27,818 bases of DNA from an uncultured Pseudomonas sp. Lineage in GTDB: Bacteria; Pseudomonadota; Gammaproteobacteria; Pseudomonadales; Pseudomonadaceae. Shown piece after piece: positions 16,039 through 23,295 of this stretch (position 1 is its first letter; each line of letters starts with the position of its first letter). Made by a program: the position numbers and the translations under genes. The stretch covers positions 1 through 27,818 of the forward strand of contig CAMPJN010000007.1 of the NCBI GenBank assembly GCA_946886875.1, written 5' to 3'. The notes beneath the pieces were generated by a model. It was not told the DNA's origin. It searched no databases and saw only the letters and a list, made by a program, of their open reading frames with translations.

Positions 16039-16719
16039 CTAAGGCGTCGCTTGCGGCTTCAGGGCATTGACGAACAGCACGTTGTTTTCCAGGTGGATGT
16101 GTTGCATCAGGTCGCTGCGCAGTTCCTGCAAGCCGCGATAAAGGGCGCGCCAGGTATTGCATGCATCCTCCGGCGGGGTGATGTGGGCGGTGAGGTCGAG
16201 CAGGCGTTCCAGGGCCATGCCGTGGTGGTCGTGTTCGAAGCGCATCACCGCGATCGGTGCCGTGGCCTGCCGGCCCAATCCTTCGAGCAGCATCGGGAAG
16301 AGGATCTGCTCCTCCTTGAGCATATGGCTCTCGAGTTCCTGCTGCATTTCGCGCAGATGATCGGCCAGGCCATTGGGGCAATCGCGGCGCTCGCCATGCA
16401 CCTGCTCGACACGGCTGGCCAGGCGAATCAGTTCGGGCAGTTGTTCGCGATGGCAGGCGTGGTAGCGGCTGAGAATGTGGGCGATCAGCAAGTGGCTGGG
16501 TTCGAGCCGCCAATCGTGGGCCGCGCCTTTGTGCGCTCGTAGTGCGTCCAGTTCGGCGGCGATGGTTTCCGGCTCCAGGCCGCGGCGTTTGGCGGCTTCA
16601 CGCAGGCTCTGCTGGCCGCCGCAACAAAAGTCCAGATTGAAGGTATGGAACAGGCGGGTGGCGCCGGGGATGTCGCAGGCGAGGTTGCCGAGGGTTTGGT
16701 CCAGCAGATGGTCGTGCAT
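16039..16719 (-). CDS. dnrN: Di-iron Fe-S cluster repair protein DnrN (YtfE/ScdA/RIC)
   Basis: A 226-residue protein of the YtfE/ScdA/DnrN family, which repairs iron-sulfur clusters damaged by nitric oxide. The N-terminal ScdA_N domain has FNLDFCCGGQQSL (27-39). The haemerythrin-like domain carries the di-iron ligands in RYHACHREQ (86-94), ESHMLKEEQILFP (130-142), FEHDHHG (161-167) and QHIHLENNVLFV (206-217). The ATG at 16719 has AAGGA 8 nt before it; upstream codons to 16761 are in the leader. It is divergent from norR, and a good sigma-54 promoter with three NorR boxes lies between them, as expected for a NO-induced gene. Confidence 0.95.
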   Translation of the reverse strand: MHDHLLDQTLGNLACDIPGATRLFHTFNLDFCCGGQQSLREAAKRRGLEPETIAAELDALRAHKGAAHDWRLEPSHLLIAHILSRYHACHREQLPELIRLASRVEQVHGERRDCPNGLADHLREMQQELESHMLKEEQILFPMLLEGLGRQATAPIAVMRFEHDHHGMALERLLDLTAHITPPEDACNTWRALYRGLQELRSDLMQHIHLENNVLFVNALKPQATP

Positions 16720-16769
16720 GGCGTTTTCCTTGCGCATTGAACAAGAGTTGATCGGGGTCATAGGTCGAT

Positions 16770-16785
16770 AGCAGCACTCGTGCCA
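16770..16785 (-). promoter_or_regulatory. Sigma-54 promoter of dnrN
   Basis: The minus strand reads TGGCACGAGTGCTGCT, matching the -24/-12 consensus TGGCAC-N5-TTGC except for one base, with the GG and GC at the required 10-bp spacing. It lies about 50 nt before the dnrN start. Three NorR boxes are upstream at enhancer distance. Confidence 0.85.
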
Positions 16786-16789
16786 TGCT

Positions 16790-16802
16790 CAAGTCATTGA
16801 AA
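16790..16802 (-). promoter_or_regulatory. IHF-like site at dnrN
   Basis: The minus strand reads TTTCAATGACTTG, one mismatch from WATCAANNNNTTR. It lies between the -24 element and the NorR boxes in AT-rich DNA, the same relative place as the IHF-like site at nnrS. Confidence 0.35.
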
Positions 16803-16825
16803 GTTAGTGTTTATTTATTGGCTGT

Positions 16826-16883
16826 GGTTGATAAGACCTTGATCTGACAGGGTTTTAACCACCAAATCAGGGTAATAATCACC
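16826..16883. promoter_or_regulatory. Three predicted NorR boxes between dnrN and norR
   Basis: Three sites fit GGT-N7-ACC exactly: GGTTGATAAGACC (16826-16838), GGTTTTAACCACC (16851-16863) and GGTAATAATCACC (16871-16883). Centres are 25 and 20 bp apart. The last one touches the norR start codon, so bound NorR could also repress its own gene. Confidence 0.85.
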
Positions 16884-18413
16884 ATGCTGGAAGCCAGCCT
16901 GCTTGCCGATCTGACTGTCGAATTGGCCAATGCCGTACGCCTGCAGCGCCTGGTGCACACCCTGCGCGAGCATTTCAATTGCGGCGCGGTCGGGTTGCTG
17001 CGTCTGGATGGCGACAGCCTGCGCCCGCTGGCCGCGGTCGGCTTGGTGCATGAAGCCCTCGGCCGGCGTTTCGTGATCGCCCAGCATCCGCGGCTGGCGG
17101 CGATCATGGCTGCGCGCGAACCGACCTGGTTCGAGCCCGACAGCCGCCTGCCCGATCCCTATGACGGCCTGCTCGACGCGCATGTCGGCGAGCCGCTGCC
17201 GGTGCACGATTGCATGGGCGTTAGCCTCTATGTCGAAGGCCAGCTGTGGGGCGCGCTGACCCTTGATGCCTTGCACGCCAATACCTTCGACAGCAATGCC
17301 CGGCGCGATTTGCAGCGCTACAGCCTGATGGTCGAGGCGGCGATCCGGGTGACCCGCCTGGAGCAGGAGAACCGGGGGCTACGGCTGTCGCGCAGCCCCG
17401 TGCAAAACACGCCTTTGGCCCTGGAAGACGGCGAAATTCTCGGTCAGAGCCAGGCCATCCGCCAGTTGCTCGGCGAGCTGGAAGTGGTCGCCGACTCGGA
17501 ACTGCCGGTGCTTCTGCTCGGCGAGACCGGGGTCGGCAAAGAGCTGTTCGCTCGCCGTCTGCACAGCCTGTCGCGGCGGCGCAATAAGCCGCTGATCCAG
17601 GTCAATTGCGCGGCGCTGCCGGAGTCCTTGGCCGAAAGCGAGCTGTTTGGCCATGTCAAAGGCGCTTTTTCCGGCGCCACCACCGACCGCCCCGGACGTT
17701 TCGACGCGGCCAATGGTGGCACCTTGTTGCTCGATGAAGTCGGCGAGTTGCCCTTGAGCGTGCAGGCCAAATTGCTGCGCACCCTGCAGAACGGTGAGAT
17801 CCAGCGCCTGGGCGCCGACAAACCGCTGCACGTCGATGTGCGCATCATCGCCGCGACCAACCGCCATCTGCCGGACAGCATTCGGGACGGGCACTTTCGC
17901 GCCGATCTCTACCATCGCCTGTCGGTGTATCCGGTGCCGATTCCGCCGTTGCGCGAGCGCGGCAATGACCTGCTGATGCTGGCCGGGCACTTCCTCGAAC
18001 TCAACCGTGCCCGTTTGGGGATGCGCAGCATGCGTTTGTCGCCGGCGGCGGAACGGGCGCTGTTGGCCTACCCATGGCCGGGTAATGTGCGCGAGCTGGA
18101 GCATGTGATCAGCCGCGCCGCGTTGAAACTGCTCAGCCGCGGCGCCAGCCGCACCGAGATCCTCACCCTGGAGCCGGAGTTGTTCGACCTCGACAATTCG
18201 ATCCGCCAGGGTGCGACGGCAGAGCCCATGGCAGCGCTTGAGCAGGAGCCGGCGATGGTCTGTTCGATGCGCGAAGCGGTGGACGCCTGTCAGCGCCGCA
18301 GCATCGCCCAGGCGCTGCAAGCCTGCGATGACAATTGGGCCAGCGCGGCGCGTCTGCTCGACCTCGACCCGAGCAATCTGCACAAGCTGGCACGACGCCT
18401 GGGGCTGAAATAA
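16884..18413 (+). CDS. norR: NO-responsive sigma-54 activator NorR
   Basis: A 509-residue transcription factor with the three NorR domains. The GAF sensor (about 20-165) contains LPDPYDG (89-95), Cys110 in HDCMG and LTLDAL with Asp128, matching the mononuclear iron site that binds NO in E. coli NorR. The AAA+ domain (about 185-420) has Walker A GETGVGKE (213-220), GAFSGA (260-265) and Walker B LLLDE (281-285). GAFSGA differs from the usual GAFTGA that contacts sigma-54. A Fis-type helix-turn-helix closes the protein (about 470-507). The ATG at 16884 has only a weak AGGG upstream, and the third NorR box abuts it, which fits low, autoregulated expression. Targets in this window are dnrN and nnrS by box matching. 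Confidence 0.95.
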   Translation: MLEASLLADLTVELANAVRLQRLVHTLREHFNCGAVGLLRLDGDSLRPLAAVGLVHEALGRRFVIAQHPRLAAIMAAREPTWFEPDSRLPDPYDGLLDAHVGEPLPVHDCMGVSLYVEGQLWGALTLDALHANTFDSNARRDLQRYSLMVEAAIRVTRLEQENRGLRLSRSPVQNTPLALEDGEILGQSQAIRQLLGELEVVADSELPVLLLGETGVGKELFARRLHSLSRRRNKPLIQVNCAALPESLAESELFGHVKGAFSGATTDRPGRFDAANGGTLLLDEVGELPLSVQAKLLRTLQNGEIQRLGADKPLHVDVRIIAATNRHLPDSIRDGHFRADLYHRLSVYPVPIPPLRERGNDLLMLAGHFLELNRARLGMRSMRLSPAAERALLAYPWPGNVRELEHVISRAALKLLSRGASRTEILTLEPELFDLDNSIRQGATAEPMAALEQEPAMVCSMREAVDACQRRSIAQALQACDDNWASAARLLDLDPSNLHKLARRLGLK

Positions 18414-18431
18414 GCGGCCTTACCAAGCAAG

Positions 18432-18445
18432 TTGACGCAGGTCAA
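18432..18445 (+). promoter_or_regulatory. Anr/Dnr-type box upstream of the hemN-like gene
   Basis: TTGACGCAGGTCAA is a perfect palindrome and matches the FNR-family consensus TTGAT-N4-ATCAA at 8 of 10 bases. It ends 59 nt before the start codon, the same distance as the boxes at ubiU and the porin gene. Confidence 0.7.
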
Positions 18446-18504
18446 GGAGCTTGCGAGCGATCCCCCGGACACTGTCCTCACGTGCTCATACGTGGGAGAG
18501 CCAG

Positions 18505-19866
18505 ATGTTCGATTCCATCGACTGGGACAGCGCGCCGCTCAACCGCTATGCCCATGGCGGCTTCAGCTATGGCGGCTATCCCGATAGCGACAGTTTTCAT
18601 CGCGCAATAGGTTCATTGGATCTGTTGCGCGCATTGCGCAGCAGCCGGCAAGCGCAGCGACCCTTATCCCTGGCGGTGCGGGTGGCCAATCGCCGCGCCC
18701 TCAGCCATGGCCGCGTCGACACGGCAGCCAGTGCCAGCGCTATCTATCTGCAACGCCTGGAGCGCGAGATCGACTTGATCGGCTGCCACCTGGGGCCGCA
18801 GCAGCACGTCGAGGAACTTCACCTGGCCGGCGGCAGCACGCTCAGCGCCGAGCAGCTGCGCCAACTGATGACGCACCTGCGCAAGCGCTTCAGTTTGCTG
18901 GATTACGATTCCGGCGATTACGCCATCGAGATCGAACAATCGAGTACCGACTGGGCAACCATGGGGCTGCTGCGCGAACTGGGTTTCAATCACGTCAGCA
19001 TCGGCGTGCCGGACTTCGAGGCCAACAACTGCGGAACCATCGCCCTGCAGAGCCCGCGACAAGTCCGCTCGCTGATCGATGCCGCGCGGGCGCTGCATTT
19101 CCGTTCGGTGAACATCGATCTGGGTTATGGCCGCGCTTGGCAAACCCGCGTCAGTTTCGCCCGCAAAGTGGCCGCCATCGTCGAGTTGCAGCCGAGCAGG
19201 GTGACCCTGTTCGATTACGCCGAGCCGTTGCAGCGCTATTGGCCGCGTCGGCGCTTTTCCATCCGCGGCCTTTCCAGCGCCGAGGACAAACGCGCCATGC
19301 GCCAACACGGGGTCGAGCAGCTCAGCCTCGCCGGTTATCGCTATATTGGCACCGGGCTGTTCGCCTTGCCCGAGGACGACCTGGCGATCGCCCAGGAAAA
19401 CGGCCAGCTGCGGCGCACCTGTCAGGGCTATAGCCGCCACCCGGTTTGCGATCAGATCGGCCTCGGCGTATCCGCGATCAGCCAGGTCGGCGATATCTAT
19501 GCGCAGAACAGCCGCGATCTGGCGCGTTATCAGCGGCAACTGCAGATGGGCCAGCTGGCGACCAGCCGTGGTTTGCGCTGTGGGCCGGACGACAATCTCA
19601 GGCGCGCGCTGATCGACAGCCTGGTCTGCGATTTTTCCGTGGATATAGGCCGCATCGAGGCGCAGTTCGGCATCTGTTTGCGCGATTACTTCGCTGCCGC
19701 CTGGCCGTTGCTGGAACAAATGCACCGCGATGGTTTATTGGTGCTGAGCCGCCAGCGCATCGAGGTTTCCGCCAGTGGACGACTGACCATGGGCATGCTC
19801 TGCAAAGTCTTTGAGCACGACCTCAACCCACCGCGCAGCAGCGCTTTGCAGCGCCCAGAGAGCTAA
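18505..19866 (+). CDS. HemN-like protein lacking radical-SAM cysteines
   Basis: A 453-residue protein that aligns end to end with oxygen-independent coproporphyrinogen III oxidase HemN (E. coli 457 aa). Shared parts include RYIGTGLFALPEDDLAIAQ, QGYSRHPVCDQIGLGVSAIS then GDIYAQN, and the C-terminal winged-helix-like domain ending TMGMLCKVFE. However, the radical-SAM motif CxxxCxxC expected after RPLSL (52-56) is absent: the aligned positions are Arg63, Ser67 and Arg70 in NRRALSHGR. The SAM-binding GGGTPT reads AGGSTL, and IEVDP reads IEIEQ. So it should not bind the catalytic 4Fe-4S cluster and is unlikely to oxidise coproporphyrinogen. A haem-binding, chaperone or regulatory role is possible but unproven. 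The ATG at 18505 has GGGAG upstream, and an Anr-type box lies further up. It follows norR on the same strand. Confidence 0.88.
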   Translation: MFDSIDWDSAPLNRYAHGGFSYGGYPDSDSFHRAIGSLDLLRALRSSRQAQRPLSLAVRVANRRALSHGRVDTAASASAIYLQRLEREIDLIGCHLGPQQHVEELHLAGGSTLSAEQLRQLMTHLRKRFSLLDYDSGDYAIEIEQSSTDWATMGLLRELGFNHVSIGVPDFEANNCGTIALQSPRQVRSLIDAARALHFRSVNIDLGYGRAWQTRVSFARKVAAIVELQPSRVTLFDYAEPLQRYWPRRRFSIRGLSSAEDKRAMRQHGVEQLSLAGYRYIGTGLFALPEDDLAIAQENGQLRRTCQGYSRHPVCDQIGLGVSAISQVGDIYAQNSRDLARYQRQLQMGQLATSRGLRCGPDDNLRRALIDSLVCDFSVDIGRIEAQFGICLRDYFAAAWPLLEQMHRDGLLVLSRQRIEVSASGRLTMGMLCKVFEHDLNPPRSSALQRPES

Positions 19867-19907
19867 GCGCAGGTCCCACATGTTCCGGCTGACCGTATAC
19901 AAGTCCC

Positions 19908-20065
19908 GTAGGGCGGGTTAGCCGCCAACGCGGTTGCAGGTAAGCCATCCATTTACCTGCGGCGTAACCCTCCATGGCACAACCGCGAGTCCTCCTGTCG
20001 GGTTACCCGGCGGCGTGAATTGCGCTGTGACCAGCAGCATGCCGATTGCCGCTAACCCGACCTAC
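19908..20065. repeat. 158-bp MITE-like element with 14-bp terminal inverted repeats
   Basis: GTAGGGCGGGTTAG (19908-19921) and CTAACCCGACCTAC (20052-20065) are inverted copies with one mismatch. Between them lies a perfect 8-bp hairpin, GCAGGTAA (19936-19943) with TTACCTGC (19953-19960). No protein is encoded. The gap from the hemN-like gene to moaB (19867-20234) holds this element and, outside it, nothing I can recognise; no Anr-type box was found before moaB. Confidence 0.55.
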
Positions 20066-20234
20066 GCCACTTATCGAATGCGCATGCGGCCGCGACCTTG
20101 GGTCGCAGCCATCGGCGGCGCCCCGATGCGCCGGGGTTTGCGGCCCGTCGGCGAATGGGGATACCTCCAACGAGGAATAGGCCGCGCTACCTCGGCGGTG
20201 CAGTCTGCCGTCACACCCAATGGAGGCTTTGCGC

Positions 20235-20792
20235 ATGGCTCATTTATCGAGTGCCGATTTTCAATCGCTGCGTATCGCGGTACTGACCGTTAGCGACACC
20301 CGCAGTTTGGCGACAGACACGTCCGGGCAAACCTTGATCGAGAGCCTGGAGGCCGCCGGCCACGCCTTGGTCGAGCGTGCCCTGGTGATCGACGATATCT
20401 GGCAGATCCGCGCCCAGCTGTGCGCCTGGATCGCCGACCCGCTGGTGCAGGTGGTGCTGATCACCGGCGGCACCGGTTTTACCGCCCGCGACAACACCCC
20501 CCAGGCGGTCGCGCCGCTGCTGGACAAACAGGTCGATGGTTTCGGCGAATTGTTCCGCCAGGTCTCGTTGGCGGAAATAGGCACCTCCAGTCTGCAGTCC
20601 CGCGCCCTGGCCGGAATCAGCAACGGCGTATTGATCTGCTGTCTGCCCGGCTCGCCGAATGCCTGCCGCACCGCCTGGCAGAAAATTCTTTGCGAACAAT
20701 TGGACAGCCGTACCGGCCCGTGCAACTTCGTCGCCCACCTCAAGCGCCTGGCCGATCAGCCCCAGGTGCAGCTCTGCGGAGCCCGTTCATGA
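20235..20792 (+). CDS. moaB: Molybdopterin adenylyltransferase-family protein MoaB
   Basis: A 185-residue protein of the MoaB/Mog family, which adenylylates molybdopterin before molybdenum insertion. It has TVSDTR near residues 18-23, the nucleotide/pterin loop TGGTGFTARDNTP (77-89), then FGELFRQVSLAEIGTSSLQS and the PGSPNACRTAW motif. The ATG at 20235 has GGAGG 8 nt upstream; a start at 20220 is less likely. The moeA start overlaps its stop as ATGA. Molybdopterin cofactor is needed by nitrate reductases, which fits the anaerobic respiration genes around it. In P. aeruginosa the like-placed gene (PA3915) is called moaB1. Confidence 0.93.
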   Translation: MAHLSSADFQSLRIAVLTVSDTRSLATDTSGQTLIESLEAAGHALVERALVIDDIWQIRAQLCAWIADPLVQVVLITGGTGFTARDNTPQAVAPLLDKQVDGFGELFRQVSLAEIGTSSLQSRALAGISNGVLICCLPGSPNACRTAWQKILCEQLDSRTGPCNFVAHLKRLADQPQVQLCGARS

Positions 20793-22021
20793 GTGCCTGC
20801 AATTGCACGGGTGAGGAGCTGCGCCCGGTCGACGAGGCGATCGCCGAACTGTTGACCCACGCACCGGCGCCACCGGCCATGGAGCGCGTCGCCTTGCACA
20901 AGGCGCTCGGTCGGGTGCTGGCCGAACCGCTACGCGCGCCCTTCGAGGTGCCGGCCTGGGATAACAGCGCCATGGACGGTTACGCCTTGCGCGCCGCCGA
21001 TCTGCCCGCCGCTGGCGGCTACCTGCCGCTGGCCGGACGGATTGCCGCCGGCGATGCGGCGAGCCAAGCGCTGCCGGCCGGGCATGCCGTACGCATCTTC
21101 ACCGGCGCGCCGCTGCCGTCCGGCGCCGACACCGTGGTCGCCCAGGAACATTGCCGGCTCGAAGGCGAGCAGCTGTGGTTGCCACCGGTGAAGGGCGGCG
21201 AGCATGTGCGCAAACGCGGCGAGGAGGTGGCGGCCGGCAGTCTGGTATTGGCCGCCGGACGGCGTTTGCGCGCCCAGGAACTGGGCCTGCTGGCGAGTCT
21301 TGGCGTTGCCCAGGTGGCGGTTTATCGGCGTTTACGGGTCGGCCTGCTGAGCAGCGGTAACGAACTGCGCGAACCCGGCGCAGCGCTGCAGCCGGGGCAA
21401 ATCTACAACGCCAATCGCTACAGCCTGGCCGGTGTGCTGGAGAGCCTGGGGCTGGAGGTACATGACTACGAAATCATGGCCGACGAACTGGCCGCCAGCC
21501 GCGACGCCCTGAGCCTGGCGGCATCCGAATGGGATCTGCTGATCACCTCCGGCGGCGTCTCGGTCGGCGAGGAGGATCACCTCAAACAGGCGATTCGCGA
21601 GCTCGGCGAGCTGCACCTGTGGCGCCTGGCGATCCAGCCGGGCAAACCCCTGGCCTTCGGCGAGGTCGGCGGCAAGCCCTGGATCGGCTTGCCGGGCAAC
21701 CCGGCGGCTGCCTTGATCACCGCATTGGTGGTGGCGCGGCCATTCCTGTTGCGCGCCCAGGGCTGCTTCAGCGTACTGCCGCAGCCGTTGCGCATACCGG
21801 CTGGTTTCGCCTGGCCCAAGGCCAATGCGCGGCGCCAATACCTGCGCGCGCGGCTGCAGGAGCAGGACGGCCAGCTGCGCGTATGCCTGCACCCGCAACA
21901 GGGCTCGGCGATGCTCACCTCCGCCTGTTGGGCCGATGGCCTGGCGGTGATCGATGTGGGTAGAACCCTGGAGCAGGGCGAGCTGATTGAGTACCTGCCG
22001 TTTAGCGAGTTGTTGCACTGA
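20789..22021 (+). CDS. moeA: Molybdopterin molybdenumtransferase MoeA
   Basis: A 410-residue enzyme that inserts molybdate into adenylylated molybdopterin. Landmarks are WDNSAMDGYA (57-66), IFTGAPLPSGAD (103-114), LLSSGNEL (186-193), TSGGVSVGEEDH (253-264) and QPGKPLAFG then GLPGNPAA in the catalytic domain III. The C-terminal beta-barrel domain IV follows. The ATG at 20789 overlaps the moaB stop as ATGA, with GGAG 9-10 nt upstream. Some frames extend back into moaB, but the family N terminus is reached from this ATG. It is the last gene before a REP-like repeat and the separate ubiUVT promoter. Confidence 0.95.
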   Translation: MSACNCTGEELRPVDEAIAELLTHAPAPPAMERVALHKALGRVLAEPLRAPFEVPAWDNSAMDGYALRAADLPAAGGYLPLAGRIAAGDAASQALPAGHAVRIFTGAPLPSGADTVVAQEHCRLEGEQLWLPPVKGGEHVRKRGEEVAAGSLVLAAGRRLRAQELGLLASLGVAQVAVYRRLRVGLLSSGNELREPGAALQPGQIYNANRYSLAGVLESLGLEVHDYEIMADELAASRDALSLAASEWDLLITSGGVSVGEEDHLKQAIRELGELHLWRLAIQPGKPLAFGEVGGKPWIGLPGNPAAALITALVVARPFLLRAQGCFSVLPQPLRIPAGFAWPKANARRQYLRARLQEQDGQLRVCLHPQQGSAMLTSACWADGLAVIDVGRTLEQGELIEYLPFSELLH

Positions 22022-22075
22022 GTGATGTAGGAGGGCGTGCGGTCTTTTACGGAGCGGATGTCGCGAGGCATACGG

Positions 22076-22153
22076 TGTAGGAACCAGGGGGACGCCCAGT
22101 CCTTGCTGGCGATTTTTTAGGTCAAAAGCATCGCCAGCAAGCTGGCTCCTACA
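22076..22153. repeat. REP/BIME-type palindrome
   Basis: CTTGCTGGCGAT (22102-22113) is perfectly inverted at 22130-22141, and TGTAGGAACCA (22076-22086) is inverted with one mismatch at 22143-22153. The words TGTAGGAGCCA and CTTGCTGGCGAT are typical of Pseudomonas REP sequences. It lies after moeA and may stabilise or end its transcript. Confidence 0.75.
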
Positions 22154-22218
22154 AGGCATCGCTGCACATAACACTTAACGAAGGCATAGCCATGGATTCA
22201 CCCGTCCCCGAGGGCTTG

Positions 22219-22232
22219 TTGACCCCGATCAA
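22219..22232 (+). promoter_or_regulatory. Anr/Dnr-type box of the ubiUVT operon
   Basis: TTGACCCCGATCAA matches TTGAT-N4-ATCAA at 9 of 10 bases. With the centre at -41.5, transcription would start near 22267, and TAGAGT (22255-22260) sits exactly where a -10 box should be. The box ends 57 nt before the ubiU ATG. Confidence 0.8.
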
Positions 22233-22289
22233 GGCGACTGCGCGGGTAAATCCCTAGAGTCCTTATTTTTGTCGCAGCACGGAGTTTCC

Positions 22290-23285
22290 ATGCAACTGAT
22301 TTGCCCGGCAGGCAGTTTGCCTGCGCTCAAGGCCGCGGTTCGGCAGGGCGCCGATGCGGTTTACGTGGGGTTTCGCAACGACACCAATGCGCGGCATTTC
22401 GCCGGCCTGAACCTCGATGACAAACAACTGGAAACCGGCCTGCAACTGATTCGTCAGCAGGGCCGGCAGCTCTATGTGGCGGTCAACACCTACGCCCAGC
22501 CCGATGGCTGGAGCCGCTGGCAGCGTGCGGTCGATCAGGCCGCGGACCTTGGCGTGGATGCTTTGATCGCCGCCGACCCGGGCGTATTGGCTTACGCCAG
22601 CCGCAAGTACCCGACACTCAATCTGCATCTGTCGGTACAGGGCTCGGCGACCAACGCCGCGGCCCTGGCGCTCTATCAGCAGCGCTATGGTATTCGCCGC
22701 GCGGTATTGCCGCGGGTGCTGTCGCTGGCCCAGGTGCGCCAGGTCGCGGACAAAAGCACGGTGCCGATCGAGGTGTTCGCCTTCGGCAGCCTGTGCATCA
22801 TGGCCGAGGGCCGTTGTCACCTGTCGTCCTATCTCACCGGCGAGTCGCCCAACCTCTGCGGCGTCTGTTCGCCGGCCAAGGCGGTGCGCTGGCAGGAAGA
22901 CGCCGAGGGCCTGACCTCGCGTCTCAACGGCGTGCTGATCGACCGTTACGGCAAGGACGAGCCGGCCGGTTATCCGACCCTGTGCAAGGGCCGTTTCCTG
23001 GTCGACGGCCAGCGCTTCCATGCCCTGGAAGAACCCACCAGCTTGAACACCCTGGACCTGATCCCGCAGCTCGCCGCCATGGGCGTCAGCGCGGTGAAGA
23101 TCGAAGGCCGGCAGCGCAGCCCGGCCTATGTCGAGCAGGTCACCCGGGTCTGGCGCAGCGCTTTGGACGCCCATGCCCGCGCGCCGCAGAGCTACGTCGT
23201 GCAGCCGCAGTGGCGCAGCGCATTGGACGAACTCTCCGAGGGCAGCCAGACCACCCTGGGTGCCTACCATCGATCCTGGCAATGA
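22290..23285 (+). CDS. ubiU: O2-independent ubiquinone hydroxylation protein UbiU
   Basis: A 331-residue protein of the peptidase U32-like family (formerly YhbU). With UbiV it forms a complex that hydroxylates the ubiquinone ring without oxygen. Cysteines 169, 176, 193 and 232 are at the same numbers as the 4Fe-4S ligands of E. coli UbiU, which is also 331 aa. The N terminus MQLICPAGSLPALKAAV and IEGRQRSPAYVEQV near residue 271 fit the family. The ATG at 22290 has CGGAG 8 nt upstream; a TTG at 22269 is less likely. It is the first gene of ubiUVT and probably induced without oxygen. Ubiquinone made this way would feed denitrification. Confidence 0.96.
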   Translation: MQLICPAGSLPALKAAVRQGADAVYVGFRNDTNARHFAGLNLDDKQLETGLQLIRQQGRQLYVAVNTYAQPDGWSRWQRAVDQAADLGVDALIAADPGVLAYASRKYPTLNLHLSVQGSATNAAALALYQQRYGIRRAVLPRVLSLAQVRQVADKSTVPIEVFAFGSLCIMAEGRCHLSSYLTGESPNLCGVCSPAKAVRWQEDAEGLTSRLNGVLIDRYGKDEPAGYPTLCKGRFLVDGQRFHALEEPTSLNTLDLIPQLAAMGVSAVKIEGRQRSPAYVEQVTRVWRSALDAHARAPQSYVVQPQWRSALDELSEGSQTTLGAYHRSWQ

Positions 23286-23295
23286 GGAGGCCATC

